A stretch of 64,000 nucleotides of DNA from Halorussus sp. MSC15.2 (GTDB taxonomy: Archaea; Halobacteriota; Halobacteria; Halobacteriales; Haladaptataceae). Location of the stretch: the NCBI RefSeq assembly GCF_010747475.1, contig NZ_VSLZ01000003.1, positions 620,001 to 684,000 of the forward strand, in the 5' to 3' direction. A program made the translations under genes and the position numbers. Positions 43,653 to 52,890 of the stretch are shown here, in pieces. The notes under the pieces were generated by a model that ran no database searches, was not told where the DNA came from, and saw only the letters and a program-made list of their open reading frames with translations. Each line of letters starts with the position of its first letter. Within the stretch, counting starts at the first letter, position 1.

Positions 43653-46209
43653 ATGTCGAGTGATTCATCCGATACAGAAGTAGAACAGAACGAATCAGAG
43701 CGTTCGGCGGACGACGGCGTACCCGCGTCGAAGTCGTCCCGGCGAACGTTCATGAAGGCCACCGGGGCCGCCGCGGGGGGGCGCGGCGGTGGGGACGAGC
43801 GCGGAGTGCGTCGCCGCACGAACCGGCGTGAACGTCGAGAAACGCCTCCGCGAACTCACGCTCGAACAGAAGGTCGCCCAGATGACGCAGGTGGCCATCG
43901 GTTCGTTCGAACCCGACCCCGACGAGTCGAACGTGCCCGACAACTTCGGAGTGGACACGGTCGGCGAACTCTTCACCGACCTCGGCGTCGGGAGCGTCCT
44001 GTCGGGCGGGGCGGAGCCGCCGTCCTTCGACGGCGAGACCGTCGTGAAGGGAATCAACGCGCTACAGGAGTACAATCTGGAGAACGCGCCCCACGACATC
44101 CCGTTCCTCTGGGGCGTGGACGCCACGCACGGAAACGGACTGCTCGAAGGCGCGACCGCGCTCCCCCAGCGCATGAACATGGGAGCGGCGCGGGACGCGG
44201 ACCTCGTCCGAAAGGCCGAGAAACACACCGCCGAGTCCACGGCCGCGATGGGTGCCCACTGGACGTTCGCGCCGACGACGGACCTCCAGCGCGACCCGCG
44301 CTGGGGCCGGTTCTTCGAGGGAATCAGCGAGGACCCGACGATAGAGGGCGAGGTCTCCCGGGCGCGCGTCGAGGCGCTGGAGAGCGCCGACCGTCTCACG
44401 TCCACGGTCAAGCACTTCGCCGGGTACTCGATTCCCAACAACGGCAACGACCGCGCGCCCGCGGACACCTCGCTGCGCGACCTCCGGACGAACCTCCTCC
44501 CGCCCTACCGAGAGGCGCTCGACGCCGAACCCGGGACGGTGATGGTCAACAGCGGCGCTATCAACGGGAAACCGGCTCACGCGTCGAGTTGGCTACTCAC
44601 CCGAGTGCTGCGAGAGGCGTACGGCTTCGAGGGCGTCATCGTCTCCGACTGGGACGACATCTACCGGATGCTGAGCAACCACGACTACGCGCCCGACTTC
44701 CGGCAGGCGACCAAGGAGGCCATCAACGCCGGCATCGACATGTACATGATAGGCGACGGCGGCACGGCCCCGGGTCCGGTCGAGTACATCGACACGGTCG
44801 TCAGCCTCGTTCGGGACGGCGAGATAAAGCGCAAGCGCATCGACGACGCCGTCCGGCGGATTCTCGCGCTCAAGGCGGACCTCGGCCTGTTCGACCAGCC
44901 GACGGTGGACGAGACCCGGCTATCGGACGCGCTGGGCGGGGCGCAGGAGACCTCCGAGAAACTCGCCAAGGAGTCGCTCGTCCTCCTCACGAACGACGAC
45001 GCTCTCCCGCTGTCGGGGAGCGAGAACGTCCTCCTCACCGGTCCCGGCGTGGACGAGAACGGCAACAACACTCGCCCGCTGATGCAACACGGCGGGTGGA
45101 CGCTCGGCTGGCAGGGACCGAGCGAGGGCGGGCCGTTCCCGCGACAGAATCTCGTGACCGACGAACTCCGCGACCGGTTCGCGAACGTCACCCACGTCCC
45201 GACCTCGTTCGACAACCAGCGATGGTGGTCCGGCGAGCAGACCGACGCGAACGGCAACTTCGACTTCACCGACGAACAGGAGCGCAAGGTGCGGTCGGCC
45301 GCGCCGGACTCGGACGCGGTCGTGGTCGTCCTCGGCGAGGGACCGCACAACGAGGGGTTCGGCGACCGAGACGGCTTGGAACTCGACGAGGCGCAGCGAG
45401 AGCTTCTGACGGCCGTGAACGAGGAGACCGGCGACGACACCCCCATCGTCGGCGTCATGCTCGCCGGGAGTCCGCGAGGGTCGCCCGAGACACACGACAT
45501 GCTCGACGCGCTGCTGTTCGCCGGGCAACCGGGGAGCGACGGCGGCGTCGCCATCGCCGACGCGCTCGTCGGCGAGTACAACCCGTCGGGCAAACTCGCG
45601 TTCAGTTGGCCCCGGAACGTCGGCACGGTGCCGGTGCAGTACGACCGCGCGCCGCCGACGACCACGAGCGGGACCGACAACACGGCGCTGTACGAATTCG
45701 GTCACGGACTCTCGTACACCGACTTCGAGTACGGAACCGTGTCGGTCTCACCGGGGAGCGTCTCGGACCCGTCGAAGCAGTCGAGCGTGACGGCTCGCGT
45801 GGACGTGACCAACACCGGCGACGCGGCCGGTGACCACGTCGTCGAGGTGTACAACACCCAGTCGTACGGGTCGGTCCTCCAGCCCAGACGCCGACTGATG
45901 GGCTACGAGCGCGTCTCGCTGGACCCCGGACAGACCGAGCGCGTCGAGGTCGAACTCGACCTCTCTGCGCTCGAAGTCGTGCCCGACGACGTGTTGGCGC
46001 TCCGTTCCAAGGTGGTCGAAGCGGGCGACTACGAGTTGACGGTCGGGCAGGACGGCCCGACCGCGACGCTGTCGGTTCAGCGGACCGGGAGCGTCACGGA
46101 TTCGAGTATCACCCACGGACGGTCGGGCAGGGGCCGCGGTCGCGGGAACGGGAAGAAGGGTCTCGGCGACGTGTTCACGCGCTTCAAAACGGGGTTGGAT
46201 TCGGAGTGA
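43653..46209 (+). pseudogene. Exported GH3 beta-glucosidase, frameshift in the Tat signal
   Basis: The ATG at 43653 opens MSSDSSDTEVEQNESERSAD and the Tat signal SSRRTFMKATGAAAGG. At a run of seven G (43774-43780) the frame is lost. With six G it reads AAAGGAAVGTSAECVAARTGVNVEKRL and continues through the complete GH3 enzyme to 46209. The N-terminal barrel has QVAIGSFEP and TVKHFAGY, with the nucleophile Asp in VIVSDWDDIY (about residue 331). The second domain has SLVLLTNDDALPL, and a fibronectin-like domain ends the protein. It should hydrolyse beta-glucosides outside the cell. Repaired length is about 851 residues. Confidence 0.9.
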
Positions 46210-46420
46210 CGCGGTAGGATAGTTCACGGTCGGACGCTTCGGTCGAAGCGGGTCGGCGGTCCGACCGACTCTCACACTCGCAGTGCGGTCGAGGGTCCTA
46301 TCGCATCGGAAGCGAACGTGGGGGTCAGTAGACCGACCGTTCGAATCTAATCTTCCATTCGACCGTTCCCCGGGCGTGGTAAACAACCACAACCAATGGC
46401 GAGGAGACCGTACCGTTGGT

Positions 46421-46816
46421 ATGACTCAGTCGTTCGAACTTACGGAGCGATGTCGAAGCGAAGTCGGCGACGCGCTACGGATAGCCGCAGTCTACACAGA
46501 GACCGGGTTCGAACACTTGTACCTCCGCGAGGACCTCGACCGACAGTACACGCCCGCAGAGATAGAGACGCTTCGGCGGGAACTCATCGTATTCGCGCTC
46601 GGGAAGCAGCAACTGGCGGACGTAACCCACGCGGGGAAGGTTCGACAAATCATCTGTGAGATGGACGATGCGATTGCGCTCCAATTTCCAGTCGCCGGGC
46701 ATTTCGGCGTGTTCGTCTCTATCGAAGCCTCTGCGAGAGATAGCCTGTTCGACCTCGGCGATGCGGTCGAGGCGTGGATAGAGCAAGGAGGACTCCCGAC
46801 ATGGGAAGACTCGTAA
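46421..46816 (+). CDS. Conserved haloarchaeal protein of unknown function
   Basis: A 131-residue protein starting MTQSFELTERCRSEVGDALRIAA. The conserved-looking parts are TGFEHLYLREDLDRQYTPAEIETLRRELI and FGVFVSIEASARDSLFDLGDAVEAWIEQ. It is soluble, mixed helix and strand, without a known motif; I associate it from memory with the DUF7522 group. The ATG at 46421 starts the conserved part. Composition is slightly less GC-rich than its neighbours. Confidence 0.7.
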   Translation: MTQSFELTERCRSEVGDALRIAAVYTETGFEHLYLREDLDRQYTPAEIETLRRELIVFALGKQQLADVTHAGKVRQIICEMDDAIALQFPVAGHFGVFVSIEASARDSLFDLGDAVEAWIEQGGLPTWEDS

Positions 46817-47235
46817 GCGAAAGGGGACGTGCACTCGGCGGAGTCGCGTTCTGCGTCGCTCGTCGGGAAGGAGTGTCAGACTCGGAGAACTCCTGAGGAG
46901 ACCGGTCACTGTCGCGCTGTTCGTGACCGACGGAGTCGTAGTGGCCCGAGACGAGTTGAATCCGACGGGTCGCATCGCACTGTAAGCGGAAGGCCGGGCA
47001 ATATCACGGGCCGGAGCCACCCGCGGTAACCGTCCCATCTGTTTGGTGGCCCGGCGACAGCAACCGTGACGAACCTCGGACTACCCCGACCGGGGACAGT
47101 CCACTGAGTGAAATGGACAACCAGACAGAAGGGATTCGTCGGAGGTCCGTTTCGTGTTGTCTAGTTTTGATTACTCGGAGAGTAATTACTACTATTGGGG
47201 GAAGTTTTTGTACTCTCCTTAGTATTTGTTTCACT
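46817..47235. other. Gene-less stretch, possible gene relic
   Basis: No complete gene is supported. One frame ending at the TAA 46983-46985 encodes LLRRPVTVALFVTDGVVVARDEL and further residues that look protein-like but lack a start and an upstream domain, so it may be the tail of a decayed gene. The right part (47155-47230) is AT-rich and holds the promoter of the SHOCT gene. Confidence 0.45.
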
Positions 47236-47811
47236 ATGGAGAGAGAAGAGACAGATATCGACAATATAGTGGAAGCCGCAAAAGGCGATTCCGTCGGTAA
47301 AGAACTCCTGACTGATAGCGGCAAAGTCAGAACGGGACTACTGTCGAAGTCGAAGTATCGTTCCATCCTCTCTCATCTGGACGAGGGAGAACAACCACAC
47401 TTCATCGAGCGATACGAAGAAGGGCCGCATCAAATAGGAGAGTTACCCCGGTACAAAGAAGGATGGATGAAGACGACAGTCGTAACCGACCGTCGAGTGT
47501 TTTTCTATTCCACCGAACACCACTACGGAGTCCCGTTCGAGAAAATAAGCGAAATACGGACCGAGGATAATCTAACAGTCATCCACTCTGGTGGGCAAAA
47601 GGCTACATTTCCCATGTTCCCTTCGAGGCGTCAATCCGCCGCCGAGCACATTCGACAGCGCATGTACGATTTGCAAGGAGGAGCGTCGAACACGGAAACG
47701 ACGCCCTCAACTACCGAGCGCTTGGCGGAACTCTCTCAAATGCACGACGAGGGCTTGATAGACGACGCCGAGTACGAGAGAAAAAAGAAGGAGATGCTCG
47801 ACGACTTGTAA
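47236..47811 (+). CDS. PH-like and SHOCT domain protein
   Basis: A 191-residue protein starting MEREETDIDNIVEAAKGDSVG. Residues 45-145 look like a bacterial-PH-type beta domain (KTTVVTDRRVFFYSTEHHYGVPFEKISEIRTED). Residues 165-191 are a SHOCT motif (LAELSQMHDEGLIDDAEYERKKKEML), a short helical oligomerisation unit. Composition is clearly less GC-rich than the surroundings, suggesting recent acquisition. A membrane- or stress-linked role is typical of such combinations but not shown. Confidence 0.78.
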   Translation: MEREETDIDNIVEAAKGDSVGKELLTDSGKVRTGLLSKSKYRSILSHLDEGEQPHFIERYEEGPHQIGELPRYKEGWMKTTVVTDRRVFFYSTEHHYGVPFEKISEIRTEDNLTVIHSGGQKATFPMFPSRRQSAAEHIRQRMYDLQGGASNTETTPSTTERLAELSQMHDEGLIDDAEYERKKKEMLDDL

Positions 47812-48061
47812 AATTCGGTGTTCCGACCGCGAACAGTCGGTCGCTTTCCCCCGCTCCTACGGTAAGTGTGTTACATAGATATCAGAGTCAGCAGGACGGA
47901 ACAACGAGAGTCAATCGGCGTTCCGTTCGGAGTGCCGACGCGCCAGATTCGTTGTCACCCTCGCTCGTGACGCTTTGGGCAATCGTGTGAGACCGCCGAA
48001 GAACCCGGAGTAATTGCGAATACGCGACTAGCAATGACCTCCTCGCGTCGCGAAACTCTGA

Positions 48062-48075
48062 TGGACTCGCTGGGA
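48062..48075. repeat. 14-base copy of the tRNA-Ala 3' end
   Basis: TGGACTCGCTGGGA is identical to 48148-48161, the last 14 bases of the tRNA gene (reverse orientation), 86 bases away. It resembles an attachment-site remnant but the span between the copies holds no element. Confidence 0.6.
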
Positions 48076-48100
48076 CTGAGCGAACGGGGGTTGTTCGCGA

Positions 48101-48120
48101 AGTCAGCGAGTCCGCTGACT
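48101..48120 (-). terminator. Hairpin and T-rich tract after tRNA-Ala
   Basis: AGTCAGCG and CGCTGACT form a perfect eight-base-pair stem with a four-base loop, 27 bases past the tRNA 3' end. Between tRNA and hairpin the minus strand is T-rich (CTTTCTTTCGTTC), a likely termination zone. Confidence 0.5.
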
Positions 48121-48147
48121 GGAACGAACGAAGTGAACGAAAGAAAG

Positions 48148-48219
48148 TGGACTCGCTGGGATTTGAACCCAGGGCCTCTTCCTTGCGAAGGAAGCGATCT
48201 ACCGCTGATCTACGAGCCC
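48148..48219 (-). tRNA. tRNA-Ala (anticodon CGC)
   Basis: On the minus strand the 72 bases fold as a full cloverleaf: acceptor GGGCTCG with CGAGTCC, D-arm GATC/GATC, anticodon arm CTTCC-TTCGCAA-GGAAG with anticodon CGC, T-arm CTGGG-TTCAAAT-CCCAG, and discriminator A. It reads alanine codon GCG, frequent in this GC-rich genome. There is no intron and no encoded CCA. Confidence 0.95.
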
Positions 48220-48247
48220 TCGAACGCAGTAGTTCGTAACGCGCCCA

Positions 48248-48255
48248 CTTATTAG
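48248..48255 (-). promoter_or_regulatory. TATA box of tRNA-Ala
   Basis: Minus strand CTAATAAG, 29-36 bases upstream of the mature tRNA 5' end at 48219. Confidence 0.45.
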
Positions 48256-48315
48256 AACCTTATGTTTCGGGGCGGGCGCGGCGGACCGATTTCCGCGACG
48301 AGTAACGTCCGCGCG

Positions 48316-49026
48316 TCACACTCGGAGAAGTCTGACCCGGCCGGCAACGAGACCGAGCGCGAAGCCGGTGAAGTGAGCGACCAGCGCCACGCCCGGCGCG
48401 GCGGTGAGCAGCGTCGCGCCCGCGGCCACCGCGAACAGGAGCGCGACGCGCGCCCGAGGACTCAGCGGAAGTCGTCCTAACACCGCGTCGGTGACGGGGT
48501 TGCCCGCGAGCAAGTAACCGAGCAGACCGAAGACCGCACCGCTCGCACCGAGAACCGGAGTCGGCCGACCGAGTAGTCCCGTGACCGCCACCTGAGAGAG
48601 ACCCGCGAGCATCCCGACGCCGGCGAAGAAAACGTGGAAGCGCCACGTGGACGTCACGCGCTCGACGGCGAAGCCGACCAGCACGAGGACCACGGCGTTC
48701 GAGAGGAGATGTGTGGGATTCGCGTGAGCGTAGACGCTGGCGAGCAGAGTCCACGGCCGGACCGACACCGGCGGCGCGAGGACGAACAACCCGACCGCGA
48801 GTCGTCTGGAGACGACCCCGACGACGGTCTGGACGGCGAAGACCAGCAGGAACACCGCGAGCGTCTGGACCGTCGGGCTGGCGGCGAGTCCTCCCGACCG
48901 TTCGCGCTCGGCACCCTCGGGTTCGTCGTACCGGTAGCTCACGACGGACGCCTCCCGCGAGCGAGAGACCGGTTGGTCGTCGGTGCGAAACGTCGTCGAA
49001 CCGCTCGTCTCGGCCGCTGCACGCAC
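48316..49026 (-). CDS. Rhomboid family intramembrane serine protease
   Basis: A membrane protein of up to 236 residues with six helices. The catalytic Ser lies in LGASGAVFGLLG and the His in VAHFTGFALG; the HANPTHLLSNAVVLVLVG segment is the usual rhomboid helix 2. It cleaves membrane proteins within the bilayer; substrates unknown. The first about 45 residues are polar and the exact start is unsure (a start near SYRYDEPEG would also fit). It follows rpsJ in the same direction at the end of the str region. Confidence 0.88.
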   Translation of the reverse strand: MRAAAETSGSTTFRTDDQPVSRSREASVVSYRYDEPEGAERERSGGLAASPTVQTLAVFLLVFAVQTVVGVVSRRLAVGLFVLAPPVSVRPWTLLASVYAHANPTHLLSNAVVLVLVGFAVERVTSTWRFHVFFAGVGMLAGLSQVAVTGLLGRPTPVLGASGAVFGLLGYLLAGNPVTDAVLGRLPLSPRARVALLFAVAAGATLLTAAPGVALVAHFTGFALGLVAGRVRLLRV

Positions 49027-49177
49027 GCCGATTCGTCCGGCGCGGTCAAAAAGACCGGGGAGCGTTTGCGTCGCGCGTGCGCGGCTGGTCGAAGCGAAGA
49101 AATTGAGAAGGGCCGCCGGTCGAACGGCGGGTGCGAACTTCCTCGAACTGACAGCAACGAGGCGAACGCCTCGTCGC

Positions 49178-49486
49178 TCAGTCCTCGAGGACGATTTCGA
49201 TGCTCACGTCGTTCGGAACCTGAATCCGCATGAGCTGACGGAGCGCGCGTTCGTCGGCGTCGATGTCGATGAGACGCTTGTGGACGCGCATCTCCCAGTG
49301 TTCCCACGTCGCGGTCCCCTCACCGTCGGGGGACTTGCGGGTGGGTACCTCCAGCGTCTTGGTCGGTAGCGGGATGGGACCCGACAGCGAGACACCCGTC
49401 TTGTTCGCGATTTCGCGAACGTCGTCACAGATGTCGTCGAGGTCTTCGGGACTGGTTCCCGCCAGTCGGACGCGTGCTTGCTGCAT
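49178..49486 (-). CDS. rpsJ: 30S ribosomal protein S10 (uS10)
   Basis: A 102-residue ribosomal protein starting [20 protein letters not shown], with [22 protein letters not shown] and [15 protein letters not shown], both typical of archaeal uS10. It starts three bases after the EF-1alpha stop, so the two are one operon. It sits in the 30S head. Confidence 0.97.
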   Translation of the reverse strand: MQQARVRLAGTSPEDLDDICDDVREIANKTGVSLSGPIPLPTKTLEVPTRKSPDGEGTATWEHWEMRVHKRLIDIDADERALRQLMRIQVPNDVSIEIVLED

Positions 49487-49489
49487 GCG

Positions 49490-50758
49490 TTATGGCTCGT
49501 TGACGCTGAGGACCTGACCGGCCGCGATGGTCTGGCCCATGTCGCGGATAGCGAAACTACCGAGTTCCGGAATCTCCGAGGCCGGCTCGATGCTGAGCGG
49601 CTTTTGCGGTCGGACGGTAACCTTCGCGGCGTCACCGGACTGGATGAAGTCGGGGTTCTCCTCGGCGACTTCGCCGGACGAGGGGTCAATCTTCGCGTCG
49701 ATGGACTCGATGGTACACGCGACCTGCGCCGTGTGGGCGTGGAAGACCGGCGTGTAGCCGTCGGTGATGACGCTCGGGTGCTGCATCACGACAATCTGGG
49801 CCGTGAACGTCTCGGCGACCGACGGCGGGTCGTCGGCGGGACCACAGACGTCGCCACGGCGGATGTCGTCCTTCCCGATGCCGCGGACGTTGAATCCGAC
49901 GTTGTCACCGGGTTCCGCGCTGGGCACCTCTTCGTGGTGCATCTCGATGGTCTTGACCTCGCCGCCCACGTCGGAAGGCTGGAACGACACGTTGTCGCCC
50001 GTGTTCAGCATGCCCGTCTCGACGCGTCCGACCGGGACCGTACCGATGCCCGAAATCGTGTAGACGTCCTGAATCGGGAGTCGGAGGTCGGCTTCCGTCG
50101 GCGGTTCGGGGGCTTCGAGGTTGTTGAGGGCCTCGAGCAGAATCTCGCCGTCGTACCAGTCGGTGTTGTCCGACCGCTCGGCGATGTTGTCGCCCTCGAA
50201 CGCCGAAATCGGGATGAACTCGGCGTCGTCGGTGTTGAACTGCACCTGCTTGAGCAGGTCCTTGACTTCGGAGACGACCTCTTTGTAGGTGGACTCCTTG
50301 TAGTCGACGACGTCCATCTTGTTGACGCCGACGATGAGTTCGTTGATACCGAGGGTGCGGGCCAGGAAGACGTGTTCCTGGGTCTGGGGCGCGACACCGT
50401 CGTCGGCGGCGACGACGAGGACGGCGTTGTCGGCCTGCGACGCGCCCGTAATCATGTTCTTCACGAAGTCGCGGTGGCCCGGACAGTCGACGATAGTGAA
50501 GTAGTATTCGTCGGTGTCGAACTCTTGGTGGGCGATGTCGATGGTGACACCGCGCTCTCGCTCTTCGGCGAGGTTGTCCATGACGTAGGCGAACTCGAAG
50601 CCGCCCTTGCCCTTCTCCTCGGCCTCTTCCTTGTGCTGTTCGATGACGTGCTCGGGTACGCTCCCCGTCTCGTAGAGGAGTCGCCCGACCAGCGTACTCT
50701 TTCCGTGGTCAACGTGGCCGATGATGGCCAAGTTCTGGTGCGGTTTGTCTTCGCTCAT
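49490..50758 (-). CDS. tuf: Translation elongation factor EF-1alpha (aEF1A)
   Basis: A 422-residue GTPase starting [23 protein letters not shown]-motifs are [21 protein letters not shown] and VGVNKMD. Domains 2 and 3 follow with the archaeal pattern [21 protein letters not shown]. It brings aminoacyl-tRNA to the ribosome. The ATG at 50756-50758 is the family start; frame upstream of it is untranslated leader. A TATA-like GGTTTTAAC (50810-50818 on the minus strand) gives a leader of about 25 bases. Confidence 0.97.
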   Translation of the reverse strand: MSEDKPHQNLAIIGHVDHGKSTLVGRLLYETGSVPEHVIEQHKEEAEEKGKGGFEFAYVMDNLAEERERGVTIDIAHQEFDTDEYYFTIVDCPGHRDFVKNMITGASQADNAVLVVAADDGVAPQTQEHVFLARTLGINELIVGVNKMDVVDYKESTYKEVVSEVKDLLKQVQFNTDDAEFIPISAFEGDNIAERSDNTDWYDGEILLEALNNLEAPEPPTEADLRLPIQDVYTISGIGTVPVGRVETGMLNTGDNVSFQPSDVGGEVKTIEMHHEEVPSAEPGDNVGFNVRGIGKDDIRRGDVCGPADDPPSVAETFTAQIVVMQHPSVITDGYTPVFHAHTAQVACTIESIDAKIDPSSGEVAEENPDFIQSGDAAKVTVRPQKPLSIEPASEIPELGSFAIRDMGQTIAAGQVLSVNEP

Positions 50759-50952
50759 TTGTATCTCACGCGCAGACGCGCTCTGTCGGAATCTTTTGGC
50801 AGAAGCGGTTAAAACCATTTCGATACGGTATGCTACCCACCCCGGCGCCGTACCGCGGTTATTGGTAGACCATCGCACGATTTTGGGGGAACGCCGGGAA
50901 ATCAATCGTGAGTAGCGACCGAAACGAACCGGCGTCGGAGTCGCCGAACGAC

Positions 50953-51920
50953 TCAGTCCCGAAGTCGATTCACGTCTGCGAGGACGGCGGTCGCCGTCTC
51001 CGGACCGCCCGCCCCGCGACCGCTCAGGTTGAGTCGGCCCGCGTGGTCGGTCTCCAGTTGGACGATGTTGCGCGTGCCCGAGACGGCCAAGGTTCCGTTC
51101 TCGGGCAGAGTCGCGGTCCGACCCGGACGCCCCGGGGCGTGGCCTCGCCGATGAGTCGAATCGTCCGCCCGTCTTCGGCCGCGAGTTCGAGGGCGTTGCC
51201 CGGCAGTTCCGCGATTCCCTCGACGTCGGCGTCGTCCAGCGAGTACGCGCCGCCGCGCGACGAGTCGCCCGAGCGGTCGCCGAGGACGTTCGCCAGAATC
51301 ACGCACTTGAGCGCCGCGTCGGTGCCGTTCACGTCGAAGGAGGGGTCGGCCTCCGCGACGCCGAGGTCCTGAGCCTCCGCGAGGACGTGTTCGTAGCCCA
51401 GTCCCTCGGCGGCCATCCGCGTGAGGACGAAGTTCGCGGTCCCGTTGAGGACGCCGCGCGCCGCCGAGATGGTGTCCGGACCGTAGTTCTCGATTGTCGA
51501 GAGGACCGGAATCGCGCCGCCGACCGTCGCCTCGAATCGGACCTTCCCCTCGCTGTCGCGTTCGAGTTCGCGGAGGTCGGCGTACCGCTCGGCGACGGGT
51601 CCCTTGTTGGCCAACACGACGTGGCTATCGCGTTCGAGCGCCGCGCGCACGTGACCGAATCCGGGTTCGGCGTCGCCGAGGGTCGTCGGCGTCGCTTCGA
51701 CCAGCACGTCGTACTCGGCGTCGAGCGCGTCCTCGGGGGCGTATCGACCGACGCTCCCGCTCTCGTCTTTCTCGGCGAGCGCCGCGGCAACGTCGATGCC
51801 GTCGTCGTCCACCGCCGCGCCGGTCGAGTCGGCGAACGCCGTGACGCGATGACCGTACTCGCCCGCGAGGTCGGCGACCGACCGGCCGACTGCACCTGCA
51901 CCGAGGATTGCCAGTTTCAC
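50953..51920 (-). pseudogene. hom: Homoserine dehydrogenase, one frameshift
   Basis: Read from the GTG at 51918-51920: VKLAILGAGAVGRSVADLAGEYG (NAD(P) motif), then VEATPTTLGDAEPGF, KGPVAERYADL, GGAIPVLSTIENYG and LNGTANFVLTRMA, all typical of homoserine dehydrogenase. Near 51112 the family sequence changes frame and continues as [38 protein letters not shown] to the stop at 50953. One missing G in GACTC(G)TGCCC restores RVGPRLVPENGTL. The enzyme makes homoserine from aspartate semialdehyde for Thr and Met. It overlaps the ACT gene by four bases. Confidence 0.9.
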
Positions 51921-52459
51921 GCCGACCCCTCCAGTTCAGCGAGAGGTTCGACCACGCGAAGGTCCTTCCTGTCGGCCACCTCGCGCACCGCGGTGACCAC
52001 CTCGCCGGTCGCGCCGGTCTCGGTCGCGAGTCGGAGGCGAGCGCTGGCCACTTCGCTCGTTCCGCCGGGCGCGGACAGCGACACGTCGGAGACCGAGGCG
52101 TCGGCTTTCGACTCGATGGACGAGAGCGTCTCGGAGAAGTCGGTCTCGATGACGTTGCCGACGAGCAGTATCGACACCTCTTCGCCGTAGCGTTCGGCGC
52201 CCGCCTGAATCACGTTGACGCCCGCCTCGCGGAGGTCGGCGACGAGGGCGTCGAACCGGTCGGGCGGACATTCGAGGTCCACCTCGACCGGGATGTGTCC
52301 TCGCGGTGTGAGCGACCCGCGCTCGTGGAACACCGAGAGCAGGTTGCCGCCGTTGGCCGCGATGGGTTCGAGCGCGCCCAACAGTTCACCGGGTTCGTCT
52401 ACGAGTTCGAGGCGGACGGTGTACGCCCGCAGGTCGGTGGCGCTCGCGTCGTCACTCAT
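51917..52459 (-). CDS. ACT domain protein, probable regulator of homoserine dehydrogenase
   Basis: A 180-residue protein. The N-terminal half is an ACT domain (AYTVRLELVDEPGELLGALEPIAANGGNLLSVFHERG); the second half (DFSETLSSIESKADASVSDVSLSAPG) looks like a further ACT-like unit. Its stop overlaps the hom start by four bases (GTGA), so the two are translationally coupled. ACT domains bind amino acids, so feedback control of homoserine dehydrogenase by threonine or a related product is the natural inference. Confidence 0.88.
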   Translation of the reverse strand: MSDDASATDLRAYTVRLELVDEPGELLGALEPIAANGGNLLSVFHERGSLTPRGHIPVEVDLECPPDRFDALVADLREAGVNVIQAGAERYGEEVSILLVGNVIETDFSETLSSIESKADASVSDVSLSAPGGTSEVASARLRLATETGATGEVVTAVREVADRKDLRVVEPLAELEGSA

Positions 52460-52604
52460 CTTGGTCCTCTCTCACGCGCGGGTGAGCATAAGGCTTCAGG
52501 CGGTCGCAATACTCACCAGTGTTTCGAGGCAGGGCCGTCCTGCGCCGAACGCAATCAGAGACGCGACTCGGACCGGTCGTCGGCCGAGGCGAACGACGGA
52601 GCGA

Positions 52605-52742
52605 CTACTCGTTGGTAGGCGTCCTCGAAACCTCGGGCGGGGAGTCGCTGCTCGCCGACACGAGTGCCCAGATGCCAGCGACGACGCCGACCCAGAGGAA
52701 GATGACGAGACCGACCCACACCAGTGTGACGACCGAGAGCAT
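52605..52742 (-). CDS. Single-helix membrane microprotein, 45 residues
   Basis: On the minus strand the ATG at 52740-52742 opens MLSVVTLVWVGLVIFLWVGV and continues AGIWALVSASSDSPPEV to a TAG at 52605-52607. One membrane helix spans residues 3-28, with a short polar, probably cytoplasmic tail. It sits between the EF-2 and ACT-hom genes. Codon use fits the genome; function unknown. Confidence 0.6.
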   Translation of the reverse strand: MLSVVTLVWVGLVIFLWVGVVAGIWALVSASSDSPPEVSRTPTNE

Positions 52743-52890
52743 ATCCGGGAACGAGACGTGCGTTACCAAATGGCTTGATTATACACCGCCTACGCGAGTT
52801 ACGGCGAGCGGCGTCGTGACTCAGGGTCGGCCTGAACGCGGTGAGAAACAGACGCAGAGCGAAGAAAAGAGGCGCGAGAGACGCGGAGCG

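Larger units (their letters stand above)
47812..48147. other. Gene-less stretch downstream of tRNA-Ala, with hairpins and tRNA-end repeat
   Basis: No supported gene. It holds a 14-base copy of the tRNA 3' end (48062-48075), a hairpin GCGAAC/GTTCGC (48080-48098) and an eight-base-pair hairpin (48101-48120). The apparent protein containing WDLNPGPLPCEG is a translation of the tRNA gene and is not real. Confidence 0.6.

Noticed and set aside
48034-48255. Open frame containing WDLNPGPLPCEGSDL on the plus strand
   Set aside because: It is the antisense translation of the tRNA-Ala gene, a well-known false protein.
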